From: Candidatus Aenigmatarchaeota archaeon
GTDB taxonomy: Archaea > Aenigmatarchaeota > Aenigmatarchaeia > PWEA01
Length of the DNA stretch: 35,150 nt
NCBI GenBank assembly: GCA_003550625.1
Contig: PUKU01000032.1
Span: 1 to 35,150, forward strand
Reading direction: 5' to 3'
The position numbers and the translations under genes are program-made. Below are positions 6,939 to 14,615 of this stretch, in pieces; within the stretch, counting starts at the first letter, position 1, and each line of letters begins with the position of its first letter. The notes below the pieces were generated by a model. The model was not told the origin of the DNA, did not search any database, and saw only the letters and a list, made by a program, of their open reading frames with translations.

Positions 6939-8258
6939 CTAGTCTTGAACGTATCTTTCTACCCTTTCCATTACCATGTTCCTTATATCTGAAAGTCCTT
7001 TCTCTGTTTCAGATTCAAACCGTATAGATACCTTGTCCTCTGTTCCGGAGGGTCTGACAAGGGCCCATCCATCGTCGAAGTATATCTTGGCACCGTCCTT
7101 GTCTACTATCCTCTTGTCTGAGAAGTCCTTCTTCAGGAGCTCAGGAACCTCCTCCTTGTTTGTACACACCAGCCTAATTTCAGGGGACGAATGGTACTTT
7201 GGAAGGTCCCCAACCAACAACGAAAGCCTGTCTTCTTTGTCCATCAGTTCAAGCAGCCTGGCCGCAGCATAGTACGGATCATCGTAGTAGTCGTTCTCCC
7301 TGAAGAAAAAGTGGCCCGTGTACTCGCCTCCGATCCTTGCCTCTCTCCCTATCATCTCTCTCTTTATGTAGCTCATACCCACTCTAAAGGGAACGTCTTC
7401 GCCGCCGACCTTCTTCACCATGTCCTCAACCAACCTCGATGACTTGACGTCATGTATAACAACATCTCCTTCTTCGACCAGGTGCTTTACAAAAAGTGCT
7501 AAAAGCACATCGTTGTCGACCCTCTGGCCCCTTTCATCAACAAACACGCCCCTGTCACCGTCGCCATCGAAGGCAATCCCCAGATCTGCATCCTCTTCCA
7601 CAACAACATCTCCAACGGTGCCTATGTTTTCGACGGGATCGGGTCCCCTTGCAGGAAACTCACCGTCTATCTCCGAGTTTATCTCTACAACTTTACATCC
7701 CATTTTTTCAAATATTTCTGATGCAAACAGGGCAGAAGAACCGTTGCCGGGGTCCAAGACAACCTTGAAATCACCGCTTAGATCGACGGAAGAAGAAACC
7801 TTATCCACAAAGCCGGGCACAACATCTTTCTTTGTGAGTTCTCCCGCCTTCCTGGGTTTGAAACTTCTTTGGTATATTTTTTCCATCTCCTCTATACCCG
7901 CCTCATATGTGAGATCCAGTCCCATGCCCTCACAGAACCTCACACCGTTATCCCCTGCAGGATTATGAGAGGCTGTTACCATTGCTCCACCCGCTAGACT
8001 GTGCTCAACCACCGTATAGTATACCATGGGCGTCGCCGCAGTTCCTATGTCCACAACGTCACATCCCTGCTCAAGGAGGCCCTCCTTTACTGCCTCGGCT
8101 ATCCCCGGAGAGCTCTTCCGAACATCCCTACCGACTGCTACTGTTTTTCCGTGGAGATTCTTTACTTCTACAAAGGCCTTGGCTATCTTCTTCGCCTTTT
8201 CGCCGTTGATTTCATCAGGATAAGAACCGCGGATGTCGTACTTTCTGAATACAGACAT
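6939..8258 (-). CDS. Phosphomannomutase/phosphoglucomutase family enzyme
   Basis: Alpha-D-phosphohexomutase that moves a phosphate between C6 and C1 of a hexose, supplying sugar-1-phosphates for nucleotide sugars. All four active-site loops are present: TASHNP at residues 95-100 with phosphoserine Ser97, metal-binding DGDGDR at 231-236, sugar-binding GEYTGH at 311-316 and the phosphate-binding RPSGTED at 402-408. The start MSVFRKYDIRG is typical. It lies 38 bases downstream of ftsY on the same strand and may be read from the translation operon. Whether it acts on mannose, glucose or glucosamine cannot be read from these motifs; supply for the N-glycosylation cluster at the right end is plausible. 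Confidence 0.9.
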   Translation of the reverse strand: MSVFRKYDIRGSYPDEINGEKAKKIAKAFVEVKNLHGKTVAVGRDVRKSSPGIAEAVKEGLLEQGCDVVDIGTAATPMVYYTVVEHSLAGGAMVTASHNPAGDNGVRFCEGMGLDLTYEAGIEEMEKIYQRSFKPRKAGELTKKDVVPGFVDKVSSSVDLSGDFKVVLDPGNGSSALFASEIFEKMGCKVVEINSEIDGEFPARGPDPVENIGTVGDVVVEEDADLGIAFDGDGDRGVFVDERGQRVDNDVLLALFVKHLVEEGDVVIHDVKSSRLVEDMVKKVGGEDVPFRVGMSYIKREMIGREARIGGEYTGHFFFRENDYYDDPYYAAARLLELMDKEDRLSLLVGDLPKYHSSPEIRLVCTNKEEVPELLKKDFSDKRIVDKDGAKIYFDDGWALVRPSGTEDKVSIRFESETEKGLSDIRNMVMERVERYVQD

Positions 8259-8296
8259 ATCTACTTCTAATTCTGCATTAAATAAAAAGATTAGAA

Positions 8297-9199
8297 CTAG
8301 TCCAAAATGCTTCGGGAGATTGCTTCGGGATTGAAGGTCTCAAGGTCCTCGTACTCCTGCCCGGTGCCTATGTATAATATCGGTTTACCGAGGGTATGTG
8401 CAACCGAAAGGGCTGCACCGCCCTTTTCATTTACATCCATCTTGGTCAGGACGACGCCGTCCACACCTACTGCATCCTCGAACCTCCTGGCCTGTTCCAC
8501 GGAATCGTTTCCTGTAAGGGAGTCTATAACAAGTATCTTCCAGTTCGGGCTGTTTACCCGACATATTTTTTTCAGCTCATCCATGAGGTTTGTGTTTGAA
8601 TGGGACCTGCCTGCAGTATCGGCCAGTACTACCTTCCTGTCGTTTGCCTTTGCATGCTCCATGGCATCGTATATAACGGCTGCGGCATCGGAACCGTAGT
8701 CGTGCTTTACAACCTTAAGGTCCAGCTTGTCCCCATGCTTCTCCAGCTGCTCTATGGATGCGGCTCTATATGTATCACCTGCAGCAAGAACCGGCTCAAA
8801 TCCCTCGTTCTTCAGTATAGAAGCAAACTTGACAAGTGTAGATGTCTTACCGGATCCGTTAAAACCAAGGAAGAGAACAAGTGAAACGTCGTCCGATGAC
8901 TTTATACTGTCTACAACATCCGGAACGTTAACTGAAAGTATATTCTTGACCGTATATCTGAAGCTCTCCTTTATTGTATTCTCTGCTTCGGTTCTCTTGA
9001 CCTCCTTGCCTTCTAGCTTATCCGTGAGGTCTGAGCATATTTCCTCGGCGGTTTCCATGGCAACATCTGACTGAAGAAGTGATATCTTAAGATCCCCGAA
9101 GACCCTTTCCAGGTCCTCCCTGGTTAGCTTCTTTTCTGTGATTTCCTTGCTTGCCTTGGCGAGTGCATCGTTTACCCTGTCCTTGAACTTGGAAAACAT
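8297..9199 (-). CDS. ftsY: Signal recognition particle receptor FtsY
   Basis: SRP receptor GTPase that docks SRP-ribosome complexes at the membrane translocon. The 300-residue protein is the N-G core only, without a long acidic A domain, as in many archaea. The N domain helices occupy residues 1-100; G1 GFNGSGKTS is at 112-120, the insertion-box motif DTYRAAS at 142-148, DTAGR at 194-198, TKMD at 252-255 and GTGQEYEDL at 278-286. GAGAGGTATG-like sequence precedes the ATG as a ribosome binding site. It starts 6 bases after eIF6, so the two are co-transcribed; in many euryarchaea L18Ae (LX) and prefoldin alpha genes sit between them but are absent here. Confidence 0.95.
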   Translation of the reverse strand: MFSKFKDRVNDALAKASKEITEKKLTREDLERVFGDLKISLLQSDVAMETAEEICSDLTDKLEGKEVKRTEAENTIKESFRYTVKNILSVNVPDVVDSIKSSDDVSLVLFLGFNGSGKTSTLVKFASILKNEGFEPVLAAGDTYRAASIEQLEKHGDKLDLKVVKHDYGSDAAAVIYDAMEHAKANDRKVVLADTAGRSHSNTNLMDELKKICRVNSPNWKILVIDSLTGNDSVEQARRFEDAVGVDGVVLTKMDVNEKGGAALSVAHTLGKPILYIGTGQEYEDLETFNPEAISRSILD

Positions 9200-9205
9200 A
9201 TCGAA

Positions 9206-9880
9206 TCATACCTCTCTGTTTCTAACAAGTGCTTCTTCTATCCTACCCAGCTCGGGTCCTGTTGTTTTTTCACTCACAAGAACTCCTTTTTTATTGGCAA
9301 CTATACAGGCACCCACGAAAGGAACTCCGAAGTTTACAGTTCCTCTACCACACTCTAGACCAAAGATCTCCTCAAGTACATCTATCTCTTCATCAGTTAT
9401 GTCCCTATGTGACAAAAGACCCTTGTTTGTTACAACGGAACTGCTCCCCAGTAGATCTCTACCGGCTATGCTTGCAGACCTGACAGGAACATCAAAGATT
9501 CTTTCCAGGTCCTCCTTGGCTCCGACGAGTCTTTCAGAAACCACACATGCACTGTCGTTGACAAGTATAAGGTTACCCAGTGCTGTCTGTTTTGTATCTA
9601 CTGTCTCGCACCTTATTCCTGTTTCTCTTATTGTTTCGATCTCTTCTGTCTCGGCATTTCTGGGCAGGACTACTCCGTTTGAGTTTGCTGCACAGAATAT
9701 ACCTGACATCCTAGAACCAGCCACTGTTGTACCTATTACCTCGACGTCCAGAACATCCTCGACTGCCTCCCGACATTTTCCTGATAGTGTGGGATCCATA
9801 AGACAGAACTTATCCGTGGCCTCTGTATGTAGGCCTAGATTCGAATCTCCATCAAAGCTTGCCTTTTTTATATTGATCAT
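9206..9880 (-). CDS. eif6: Translation initiation factor 6 (ribosome anti-association factor)
   Basis: eIF6 binds the large subunit and prevents premature joining of the small subunit. The 224-residue length and repeated quasi-symmetric units match the five-fold pentein fold: successive GTTVAGSRMSGIFCAANSNG, GNLILVNDSACVVSE, ASIAGRDLLGSSSVVTNKG and FGVPFVGACIVANKKG, each containing a 'small-residue ... N-x-x-G' turn. It follows the L31e gene by 16 bases and precedes ftsY by 6 bases in the same minus-strand operon, the classical archaeal L39e-L31e-eIF6 arrangement. Confidence 0.95.
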   Translation of the reverse strand: MINIKKASFDGDSNLGLHTEATDKFCLMDPTLSGKCREAVEDVLDVEVIGTTVAGSRMSGIFCAANSNGVVLPRNAETEEIETIRETGIRCETVDTKQTALGNLILVNDSACVVSERLVGAKEDLERIFDVPVRSASIAGRDLLGSSSVVTNKGLLSHRDITDEEIDVLEEIFGLECGRGTVNFGVPFVGACIVANKKGVLVSEKTTGPELGRIEEALVRNREV

Positions 9881-9896
9881 AGTATCCGCAGAAATA

Positions 9897-10529
9897 TCAG
9901 TTAAGGTTTTTCTCGAGGAACTTCTTCATCCCTTTTCTGTCCTTGTTTTCCTGCTCTATCTCAAGAAGCAGTTCAAAGTCCGGGTCGTCCATCTCCTCTA
10001 TCCTTTCCTTTGCATCGGATATACTTCCGCCCAGAACGTCCTCATACATCTCCCTGTCCTCCTCTCCTTCATCTCCATGGGACTGTGACTCGTGTATAGA
10101 AAGTCCTCGCTTTGTTTCAAAGCTCTTTCCGCATTCATCACACACATAACCTTCTTCCTCATCGGGTTCTTCTTCATCTGGTTTCTCATCCTTACCGTGT
10201 GCCCTTGATATATGAACCTCCAGTCCCTTCTCGGTCGCGAACTTCTTCCCACACTCTTCACAGAGGAACTCCTTCTCGGAAACGGTTTCCTTCTCAGGGG
10301 ACTGGACAATTACGTAATCACCGGCATCAACTATTCTAACCCTCACGGAGGAAGGTGGCTTCTTTGCACCTCTCTCCCATATCCTGTCGTTGATGCTCTG
10401 GTCTATCTTTACGGTCTTATCAGTACGTTTCTTGACAAACCTTCTCACTTCACGCACAGCCCTGGCTTCCCGTTTTCTTCTCACGACCTTCTTTACATCC
10501 AGGGGAATAGAAAATACGTTCTCATCCAT
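9897..10529 (-). CDS. rpl31e: Ribosomal protein L31e fused to two C2H2 zinc fingers and a C-terminal helical module
   Basis: Residues 1-80 are a complete L31e (FSIPL start, basic RRKREARAVREVRRFVKK helix, INDRIWERGAKKPPSSVRVRI, ending DYVIVQSPEKE). L31e is normally about 80-90 residues; here it continues to 210. Two C2H2 fingers follow: Cys90, Cys93, His106, His111 and Cys130, Cys133, His146, His151, joined by an acidic linker rich in DEE. The last ~45 residues (GGSISDAKERIEEMDDPDF... to KFLEKNLN) form an acidic two-helix module like small modules seen appended to other proteins. The reading frame is continuous with no internal start near the junction. It is the third-from-last member of the ribosomal operon, between L39e and eIF6. 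Confidence 0.88.
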   Translation of the reverse strand: MDENVFSIPLDVKKVVRRKREARAVREVRRFVKKRTDKTVKIDQSINDRIWERGAKKPPSSVRVRIVDAGDYVIVQSPEKETVSEKEFLCEECGKKFATEKGLEVHISRAHGKDEKPDEEEPDEEEGYVCDECGKSFETKRGLSIHESQSHGDEGEEDREMYEDVLGGSISDAKERIEEMDDPDFELLLEIEQENKDRKGMKKFLEKNLN

Positions 10530-10534
10530 CTAAA

Positions 10535-10690
10535 TCAGTCTCTCCAGTGTCTGTTCTTGTTGACCCTTATACGTCTGGTCCTGCTTCTCTTCATCCCATA
10601 CTTCCGTATGGAAGCCCATATCGGAGCATCGGACAGTCTGTTCTTCTTTATGAGTCTTCTTTTCTTTCCCTTTGTCTTTCTTGAAGCCAT
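10535..10690 (-). CDS. rpl39e: Ribosomal protein L39e
   Basis: A 51-residue, strongly basic protein of the large subunit that lines the exit tunnel. The translation begins MASRKTKGKKRRLIKKNR, continues through DAPIWASIRKYGMKRSRTRR and ends RVNKNRHWRD; the Pro-x-Trp and final Arg-Arg-Trp-like ending with RxWR are family hallmarks. It is easily missed because of its size. The gene fits exactly between PDCD5 (1 base before the start) and L31e (5 bases after the stop), as in other euryarchaea. Confidence 0.96.
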   Translation of the reverse strand: MASRKTKGKKRRLIKKNRLSDAPIWASIRKYGMKRSRTRRIRVNKNRHWRD

Positions 10691-10691
10691 A

Positions 10692-11027
10692 CTATCTCCT
10701 CTTTATATTCCAGTCCCTTTCCTGTTCGTTTTTTATAGACTTTAGTATGCTTTTGAGCTTATCGCCGTCTATCTTATCCCTCAGCTGACCGGACTGACTT
10801 AGCTGTATAAGATATGTTTCGAGCTGCTGTGCCATCTGTCTGTTTGCAAGCTTGACCCTGCTCAGTCTCTCCCTCGCGTCCTTGGTAAGCACCTTCCGGA
10901 GGGCCTGTTTCCTTCTTCTTTCGAGCTCCTCCTCCATCTCCCTTTCCCTGCTACTATTATCTTTATTTTCCTGTAGCTCCCTTTTCTTCTGCTCCTTTAT
11001 CCTTTCTATTTCTTCTCTATCCATCAT
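10692..11027 (-). CDS. PDCD5-family DNA-binding protein
   Basis: Archaeal homologue of PDCD5, a small three-helix-bundle protein that travels with ribosomal protein genes and whose role in archaea is not settled. The 111 residues show a charged N-terminal helix of about 45 residues, then LTKDARERLSRVKLANRQMAQQ, LIQLSQSGQLRDKIDGDKL and a C-terminal ERDWNIKRR, matching the family's 'LTPEARERL ... GQI...I' core and basic end. The start overlaps the end of S19e by 11 bases, indicating translational coupling; Met1 and Met2 are both possible starts. Confidence 0.92.
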   Translation of the reverse strand: MMDREEIERIKEQKKRELQENKDNSSREREMEEELERRRKQALRKVLTKDARERLSRVKLANRQMAQQLETYLIQLSQSGQLRDKIDGDKLKSILKSIKNEQERDWNIKRR

Positions 11028-11445
11028 ATCCTTCCCTGACCTTTTTCGATATATTGTCCAGGAAGGACCGTCCTTCGGAAGTTACTTTCCTGCCCTCGCC
11101 TTTCTCCTTTCCTATAAACCCTGCGTCCTCGAGCTGCTGCAAAGCCACTCTTATTATCTTACCGCTGGCGGGGCGTGAGTGGTCGGGTGCGTGTCCCATG
11201 TCCTTCCTGTCGCTGTATTCTCTTCTCAACCTGTTGACCCCAACCGGTCCGTCTATGTATACCTTCCTCAGAAGAGAGGCACACCTCATATACCACCAGT
11301 CTTCCTGCTCTGGTGGTCTCTCCTTAGCTGAGGATGTCTTAACAAAGAGACTCCAATCGGGTTGATCTATTTCTTCTGTTTCCTTGAGTTCCTCTGCCAC
11401 AGCCTGTATGAGCTGGTTGGGTCTCACATCGTAAACTGTTACCAT
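11017..11445 (-). CDS. rps19e: Ribosomal protein S19e
   Basis: Small-subunit protein of the archaeal/eukaryotic type needed for late 16S maturation. The 142-residue product opens MVTVYDVRPNQLIQAVAEELK, contains PDWSLFVKTSSAKERPPEQEDWWYMRCASLLRK in its core with the conserved Trp-Trp-Tyr-x-Arg, then GPVGVNRLRREYSDRK and the winged-helix end VALQQLEDAGFIGK, all family hallmarks. A TTTAAAAA box in the 47-base gap behind rnp4 suggests its own promoter near 11470. It overlaps the PDCD5 gene downstream. Confidence 0.95.
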   Translation of the reverse strand: MVTVYDVRPNQLIQAVAEELKETEEIDQPDWSLFVKTSSAKERPPEQEDWWYMRCASLLRKVYIDGPVGVNRLRREYSDRKDMGHAPDHSRPASGKIIRVALQQLEDAGFIGKEKGEGRKVTSEGRSFLDNISKKVREGYDG

Positions 11446-11492
11446 ATCAATCCACTGACTTTAATACAACGTTAAGGTTTTTAAAGGTTAAG

Positions 11493-11804
11493 CTATCCCT
11501 TGTACTGATACCTTTTTATATGTCCACACTCCAGGCACTTCCACTTCGAAATTTTTTCGTCGCTGTCAAGCTCCACATCGCAGTTAGCACCGGGTTTAAT
11601 ATAGCTCTTGCATTCCCCACAGAAACTTTTTTTGTGCTTTTTCGGAATCTTTATACGATAACGCATGGCTATCTTCCTGGCCAGTTCAACGTACCTATCG
11701 GCTCTTTTTTTGTTCTCGGGAAAAGCCTTCCCGGCCTCTTCGAAAAGTATCTCTACCCTCTCCTTAGCTATCTTTTTCTGCCACTTGGGTTTCATGTAGT
11801 CCAC
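11493..11804 (-). CDS. rnp4: RNase P protein component 4 (Rpp21/Rpr2)
   Basis: Zinc-ribbon subunit of RNase P that pairs with Rnp1 on the RNA specificity domain. The 103 residues show two N-terminal helices (AKERVEILFEEAGKAFPENKKRADRYVELARKIAMRY in the family order) and a zinc ribbon with Cys62, Cys65, Cys90 and Cys93 (FCGECKSYIKPG and WKCLECGHIKRYQY). Length is typical. It heads the minus-strand translation operon, 47 bases upstream of S19e, and is divergent from the P-type ATPase. With rnp3 and rnp2 it makes three RNase P protein genes within 12 kb. Confidence 0.93.
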   Translation of the reverse strand: MDYMKPKWQKKIAKERVEILFEEAGKAFPENKKRADRYVELARKIAMRYRIKIPKKHKKSFCGECKSYIKPGANCDVELDSDEKISKWKCLECGHIKRYQYKG

Positions 11805-11871
11805 CTTTCCTTCTCAATATTTATATAATCCGACGGATTTTTTATTAAAGTGGAGTAGGAATAATTGAAAC

Positions 11872-14454
11872 ATGACAAAGGGACTTTCCTCTGAAGAGGC
11901 CAGCAAGAAACTGGAGGAACACAGACCAAATGAGTTGAGGAAGGAGGGAGGAACAACAGCACTTGATATACTGCTGAGGCGGTTCAAGAATGTCCTTATG
12001 TGGATACTTATCGTAGCAGCTACGATCTCTTTCTTCGCAGATAAGATGCTTACATTCTACTTTGTTCTAGTTATAATCCTTATAATAGTTGTAACGGGCT
12101 TTGTGGAGGAGTGGAAGGCCGAAAAGGCCATGGAGAAGCTTAAAGAGATGGCATCACCCGAAACAAAGGTCTACAGAGACGGGAAGATAGTGGAAATAGA
12201 GACCAAGAACGTGGTGCCCGGTGATGTTCTGAAACTTGAGACGGGCGACAAAATACCTGCGGACGCGGAGCTCCTGGAAGTCACCAACCTCAAGGTGGAT
12301 GAGTCGATACTGACAGGAGAAAGCGCGACCGTGGAGAAGAAGGCGGGGGATAAAATTTACTCAGGGACCGTCATATCCCACGGAAGATGTGAAGCAATAG
12401 TAACGGCGACGGGTATGGACACAGATCTCGGTGAGATAGCCGAAGAGGTACAAGGAGAGGAAAGAGAAAGTCCGCTTCAAAGAAAGGTACAGATACTCGG
12501 AAAGAGACTGGGCATAATAGCCGTGATTTTGACCTTTCTGATATTTCTGGTAGGGTTTTTCCAGGGTGCTCCACCGGTTGAAATCCTCATGGTAACCCTT
12601 GCACTATCAGTTGCTGCGGTTCCTGAGGCACTTCCACTCACCATGACTCTCACACTATCACTGGGTGTGAAAAACATGGCAGAAAGAAATGCCATCGTAC
12701 GAAAAATGCTTGCGGTTGAAGGCCTGGGTTCCACTACTATAATATGCACCGACAAGACCGGAACGCTAACAAAGAATGAGATGACCGTGAAGAAGGTCTA
12801 CGTCGACGGGAAAGTCCTGGAGGTAGAGGGGAGAGGATACGAACCCGAAGGTAAAATAAAACACATGGAAAAGGAGGTGGATGTAAACGAAAACACGGCC
12901 CTGGACTGGCTTGTGAAGACGGGGGCTTTATGTAATAACGCAGAGGTTGATTTCGATAACAGTGTCGATATTCACGGAGAACCCACAGAAGCTTCCCTTG
13001 CCACTCTGGCCGAAAAGTCGGGTCTTTCCTACAATGGTCTAAGAGATAAACACCCAAGGAAGAAGGAGATTCTTTTCACCTCGAAAAGAAAGATGATGAC
13101 CACAGTCAATGAAATGGAGGACGGCAACCTTTACGCTTTCATGAAGGGCGCCCCGGAGGTAGTTTTGGAAAGATGCAGCCATATATTCGAGGAAGGAAAA
13201 GAGGAAGAGCTTACCGATAAAAGAAAGGAAGAGCTTTTGCAGAGGAACAATGAGTTTGCTGGAGATGCACTTAGGGTCCTCGGCTTTGCCTACAGAAGAG
13301 GAATTTCTGATGGAACTGATGACGATAGTATAGAAAGAGAGATGGTCTTTGTGGGCTTTGTTGGTATGTTGGACCCGCCAAGGGAAGGGGTAAAGGAGGC
13401 CGTGCGGATATGCGAAGAGGCTGGAATAGAGGTAAATATGGTTACAGGGGACAACAAAGAAACGGCGCGGGCAATAGCTGAGGAAATAAATCTCACGGAA
13501 AATCCTAGAGTAATCACGGCCAAAGAAATGGACGATATGGATAACGATGAACTGCGTGAAACGATAAAGAACGTTCACATCTTCGCCAGGACCCGTCCTG
13601 AGGACAAGCTACGTATAGTGGAGATCCTCCAGGAACACGGTGAGATAGTCGCCATGACAGGAGACGGTGTAAACGATGCACCGGCAGTGAAGAAGGCGGA
13701 TGTGGGCATAGGAATGGGAGAAAAAGGGACTGATGTAACAAAGGAGGCCAGCGATATAATCCTGAAGGACGACAACTTCAGTACGATAGTAGCCGCAATC
13801 AAAAATGGTCGACGTATATATAACAACATAGAGAAGTTTACCACCTACCTTGTTTCGATGAACTTCACTCAGATATTTTTAATAGCCATGGCCATAATAT
13901 TCCTGGGTTTTGAACTTCTGCCGCTGATAGCATTGCAGATATTATTCCTTAATGTCATAGAAGAAGAGTTTCCTGCTCTGGCACTGGGCGTGGACCCTAC
14001 CACGAGTGGTATAATGAAAAACAGTCCAAGGGATCCCAAACAAAGGTTCCTACATAAAAGGAACCTGTTCCTGATAGTGTCCATGGGCCTTTTTGTGGGA
14101 CTTATGTGCTTCATGGTATTTCTTCGAAATAGCCCCACTGAAACGCTCGATTCCGCAAGGACCATGGTCTTCACAACCTTTGCACTGATGGTAGTCATGG
14201 TGTCTTTCAACTACCGCTCACTTGAAAAATCCATATTTGAAATAGATCTCCTTCGTAACAGGTGGATGTTAGTTGCGGCTACAACCGCCGTTTTACTTGT
14301 ATTGGTCGCAGTGTACTTACCCACATTGCAAGGTGTATTTGGACATATTCCACCGGAACTGCATCAGTGGATTTATGCGATAGGAGGGGGTGTTTCAACA
14401 GTATTTTTCTTTGAGTTGATGAAGAAGATAAGCAAGTGCATATCAAAGGAATGA
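11872..14454 (+). CDS. P2A-like cation-transporting P-type ATPase
   Basis: An 860-residue P-type ATPase of the Ca2+/cation (P2A) group. The N-terminal cation-ATPase domain is followed by TGES (148-151) in the actuator, PEALP (251-255) in M4, the phosphorylation motif DKTGT with Asp294, a nucleotide-binding domain with KGAPE, the hinge TGDGVNDAP (596-604), and six C-terminal membrane segments. In the M5-M6 ion site it keeps an Asn in M5 (N664) but has Gln667 where SERCA has Glu771, and M6 reads NVIEEEFPALALG (N694 to E699) where SERCA has NLVTDGLPATALG. The ion is therefore uncertain: Ca2+, Na+ or another cation. It has its own promoter region divergent from rnp4. Confidence 0.92.
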   Translation: MTKGLSSEEASKKLEEHRPNELRKEGGTTALDILLRRFKNVLMWILIVAATISFFADKMLTFYFVLVIILIIVVTGFVEEWKAEKAMEKLKEMASPETKVYRDGKIVEIETKNVVPGDVLKLETGDKIPADAELLEVTNLKVDESILTGESATVEKKAGDKIYSGTVISHGRCEAIVTATGMDTDLGEIAEEVQGEERESPLQRKVQILGKRLGIIAVILTFLIFLVGFFQGAPPVEILMVTLALSVAAVPEALPLTMTLTLSLGVKNMAERNAIVRKMLAVEGLGSTTIICTDKTGTLTKNEMTVKKVYVDGKVLEVEGRGYEPEGKIKHMEKEVDVNENTALDWLVKTGALCNNAEVDFDNSVDIHGEPTEASLATLAEKSGLSYNGLRDKHPRKKEILFTSKRKMMTTVNEMEDGNLYAFMKGAPEVVLERCSHIFEEGKEEELTDKRKEELLQRNNEFAGDALRVLGFAYRRGISDGTDDDSIEREMVFVGFVGMLDPPREGVKEAVRICEEAGIEVNMVTGDNKETARAIAEEINLTENPRVITAKEMDDMDNDELRETIKNVHIFARTRPEDKLRIVEILQEHGEIVAMTGDGVNDAPAVKKADVGIGMGEKGTDVTKEASDIILKDDNFSTIVAAIKNGRRIYNNIEKFTTYLVSMNFTQIFLIAMAIIFLGFELLPLIALQILFLNVIEEEFPALALGVDPTTSGIMKNSPRDPKQRFLHKRNLFLIVSMGLFVGLMCFMVFLRNSPTETLDSARTMVFTTFALMVVMVSFNYRSLEKSIFEIDLLRNRWMLVAATTAVLLVLVAVYLPTLQGVFGHIPPELHQWIYAIGGGVSTVFFFELMKKISKCISKE

Positions 14455-14458
14455 AAGA

Positions 14459-14574
14459 TGCGGCCGCCGGGATTTGAACCCGGACAGCGAGCTGGCTCCG
14501 GACTGTGCACCCGAAAAATATTTACCGGACGCACCCATGGAAGGCTCGAGTCCTAGCCGTTAGACCACGGCCGC
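14459..14574 (-). tRNA. tRNA-Gly(UCC) with a 44-base intron
   Basis: Exons 14574-14538 and 14493-14459 join into a complete cloverleaf: seven-pair acceptor stem GCGGCCG/CGGCCGC with discriminator A, D arm GTCT/GGAC, anticodon stem CGAGC/GCTCG with loop CTTCCAA (anticodon TCC at 34-36), four-base variable region and T arm CCGGG-TTCAAAT-CCCGG. CCA is not encoded. The 3' end is 4 bases from the convergent ATPase stop codon. No TATA box is evident within 40 bases upstream; the gene lies 40 bases behind the HIT gene on the same strand, so co-transcription and RNase P processing are likely. Confidence 0.95.
14494..14537 (-). other. tRNA-Gly intron at the canonical 37/38 position
   Basis: The 44-base intron forms a textbook bulge-helix-bulge: exon/anticodon-loop CUUC pairs with intron GGAG, the 5' bulge is CAU (cut CA|U) and the 3' bulge CCA (cut CC|A). 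The intron itself folds as a GG/CC pair and a nine-pair stem GUGCGUCCG/CGGGUGCAC closed by an AU-rich loop, with a three-base AGU bulge. Confidence 0.9.
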
Positions 14575-14585
14575 ATGGATAATGG

Positions 14586-14615
14586 CGTGGAAGTCGGTCC
14601 ACGTACGTTTTTTTT
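14586..14615 (+). terminator. Hairpin plus T8, terminator-like on the plus strand
   Basis: CGTGGA (14586-14591) and TCCACG (14598-14603) form a six-pair hairpin, followed by TACG and eight Ts (14608-14615). It would end plus-strand transcripts that run past the ATPase gene and antisense through tRNA-Gly, before they enter the HIT gene antisense. The T-run overlaps the HIT stop codon. Confidence 0.45.

Noticed and set aside
7420..7968. A 182-codon plus-strand frame inside the phosphohexomutase gene
   Set aside because: The opposite strand encodes an enzyme with all four active-site loops intact; this frame is low-complexity Ser/Thr/Pro.
9138..10088. A 316-codon open frame on the plus strand across ftsY, eIF6 and L31e
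   Set aside because: It is antisense to three well-identified genes, is Ser/Leu/Pro-rich without any domain, and has no promoter or ribosome binding site; it is a shadow frame.
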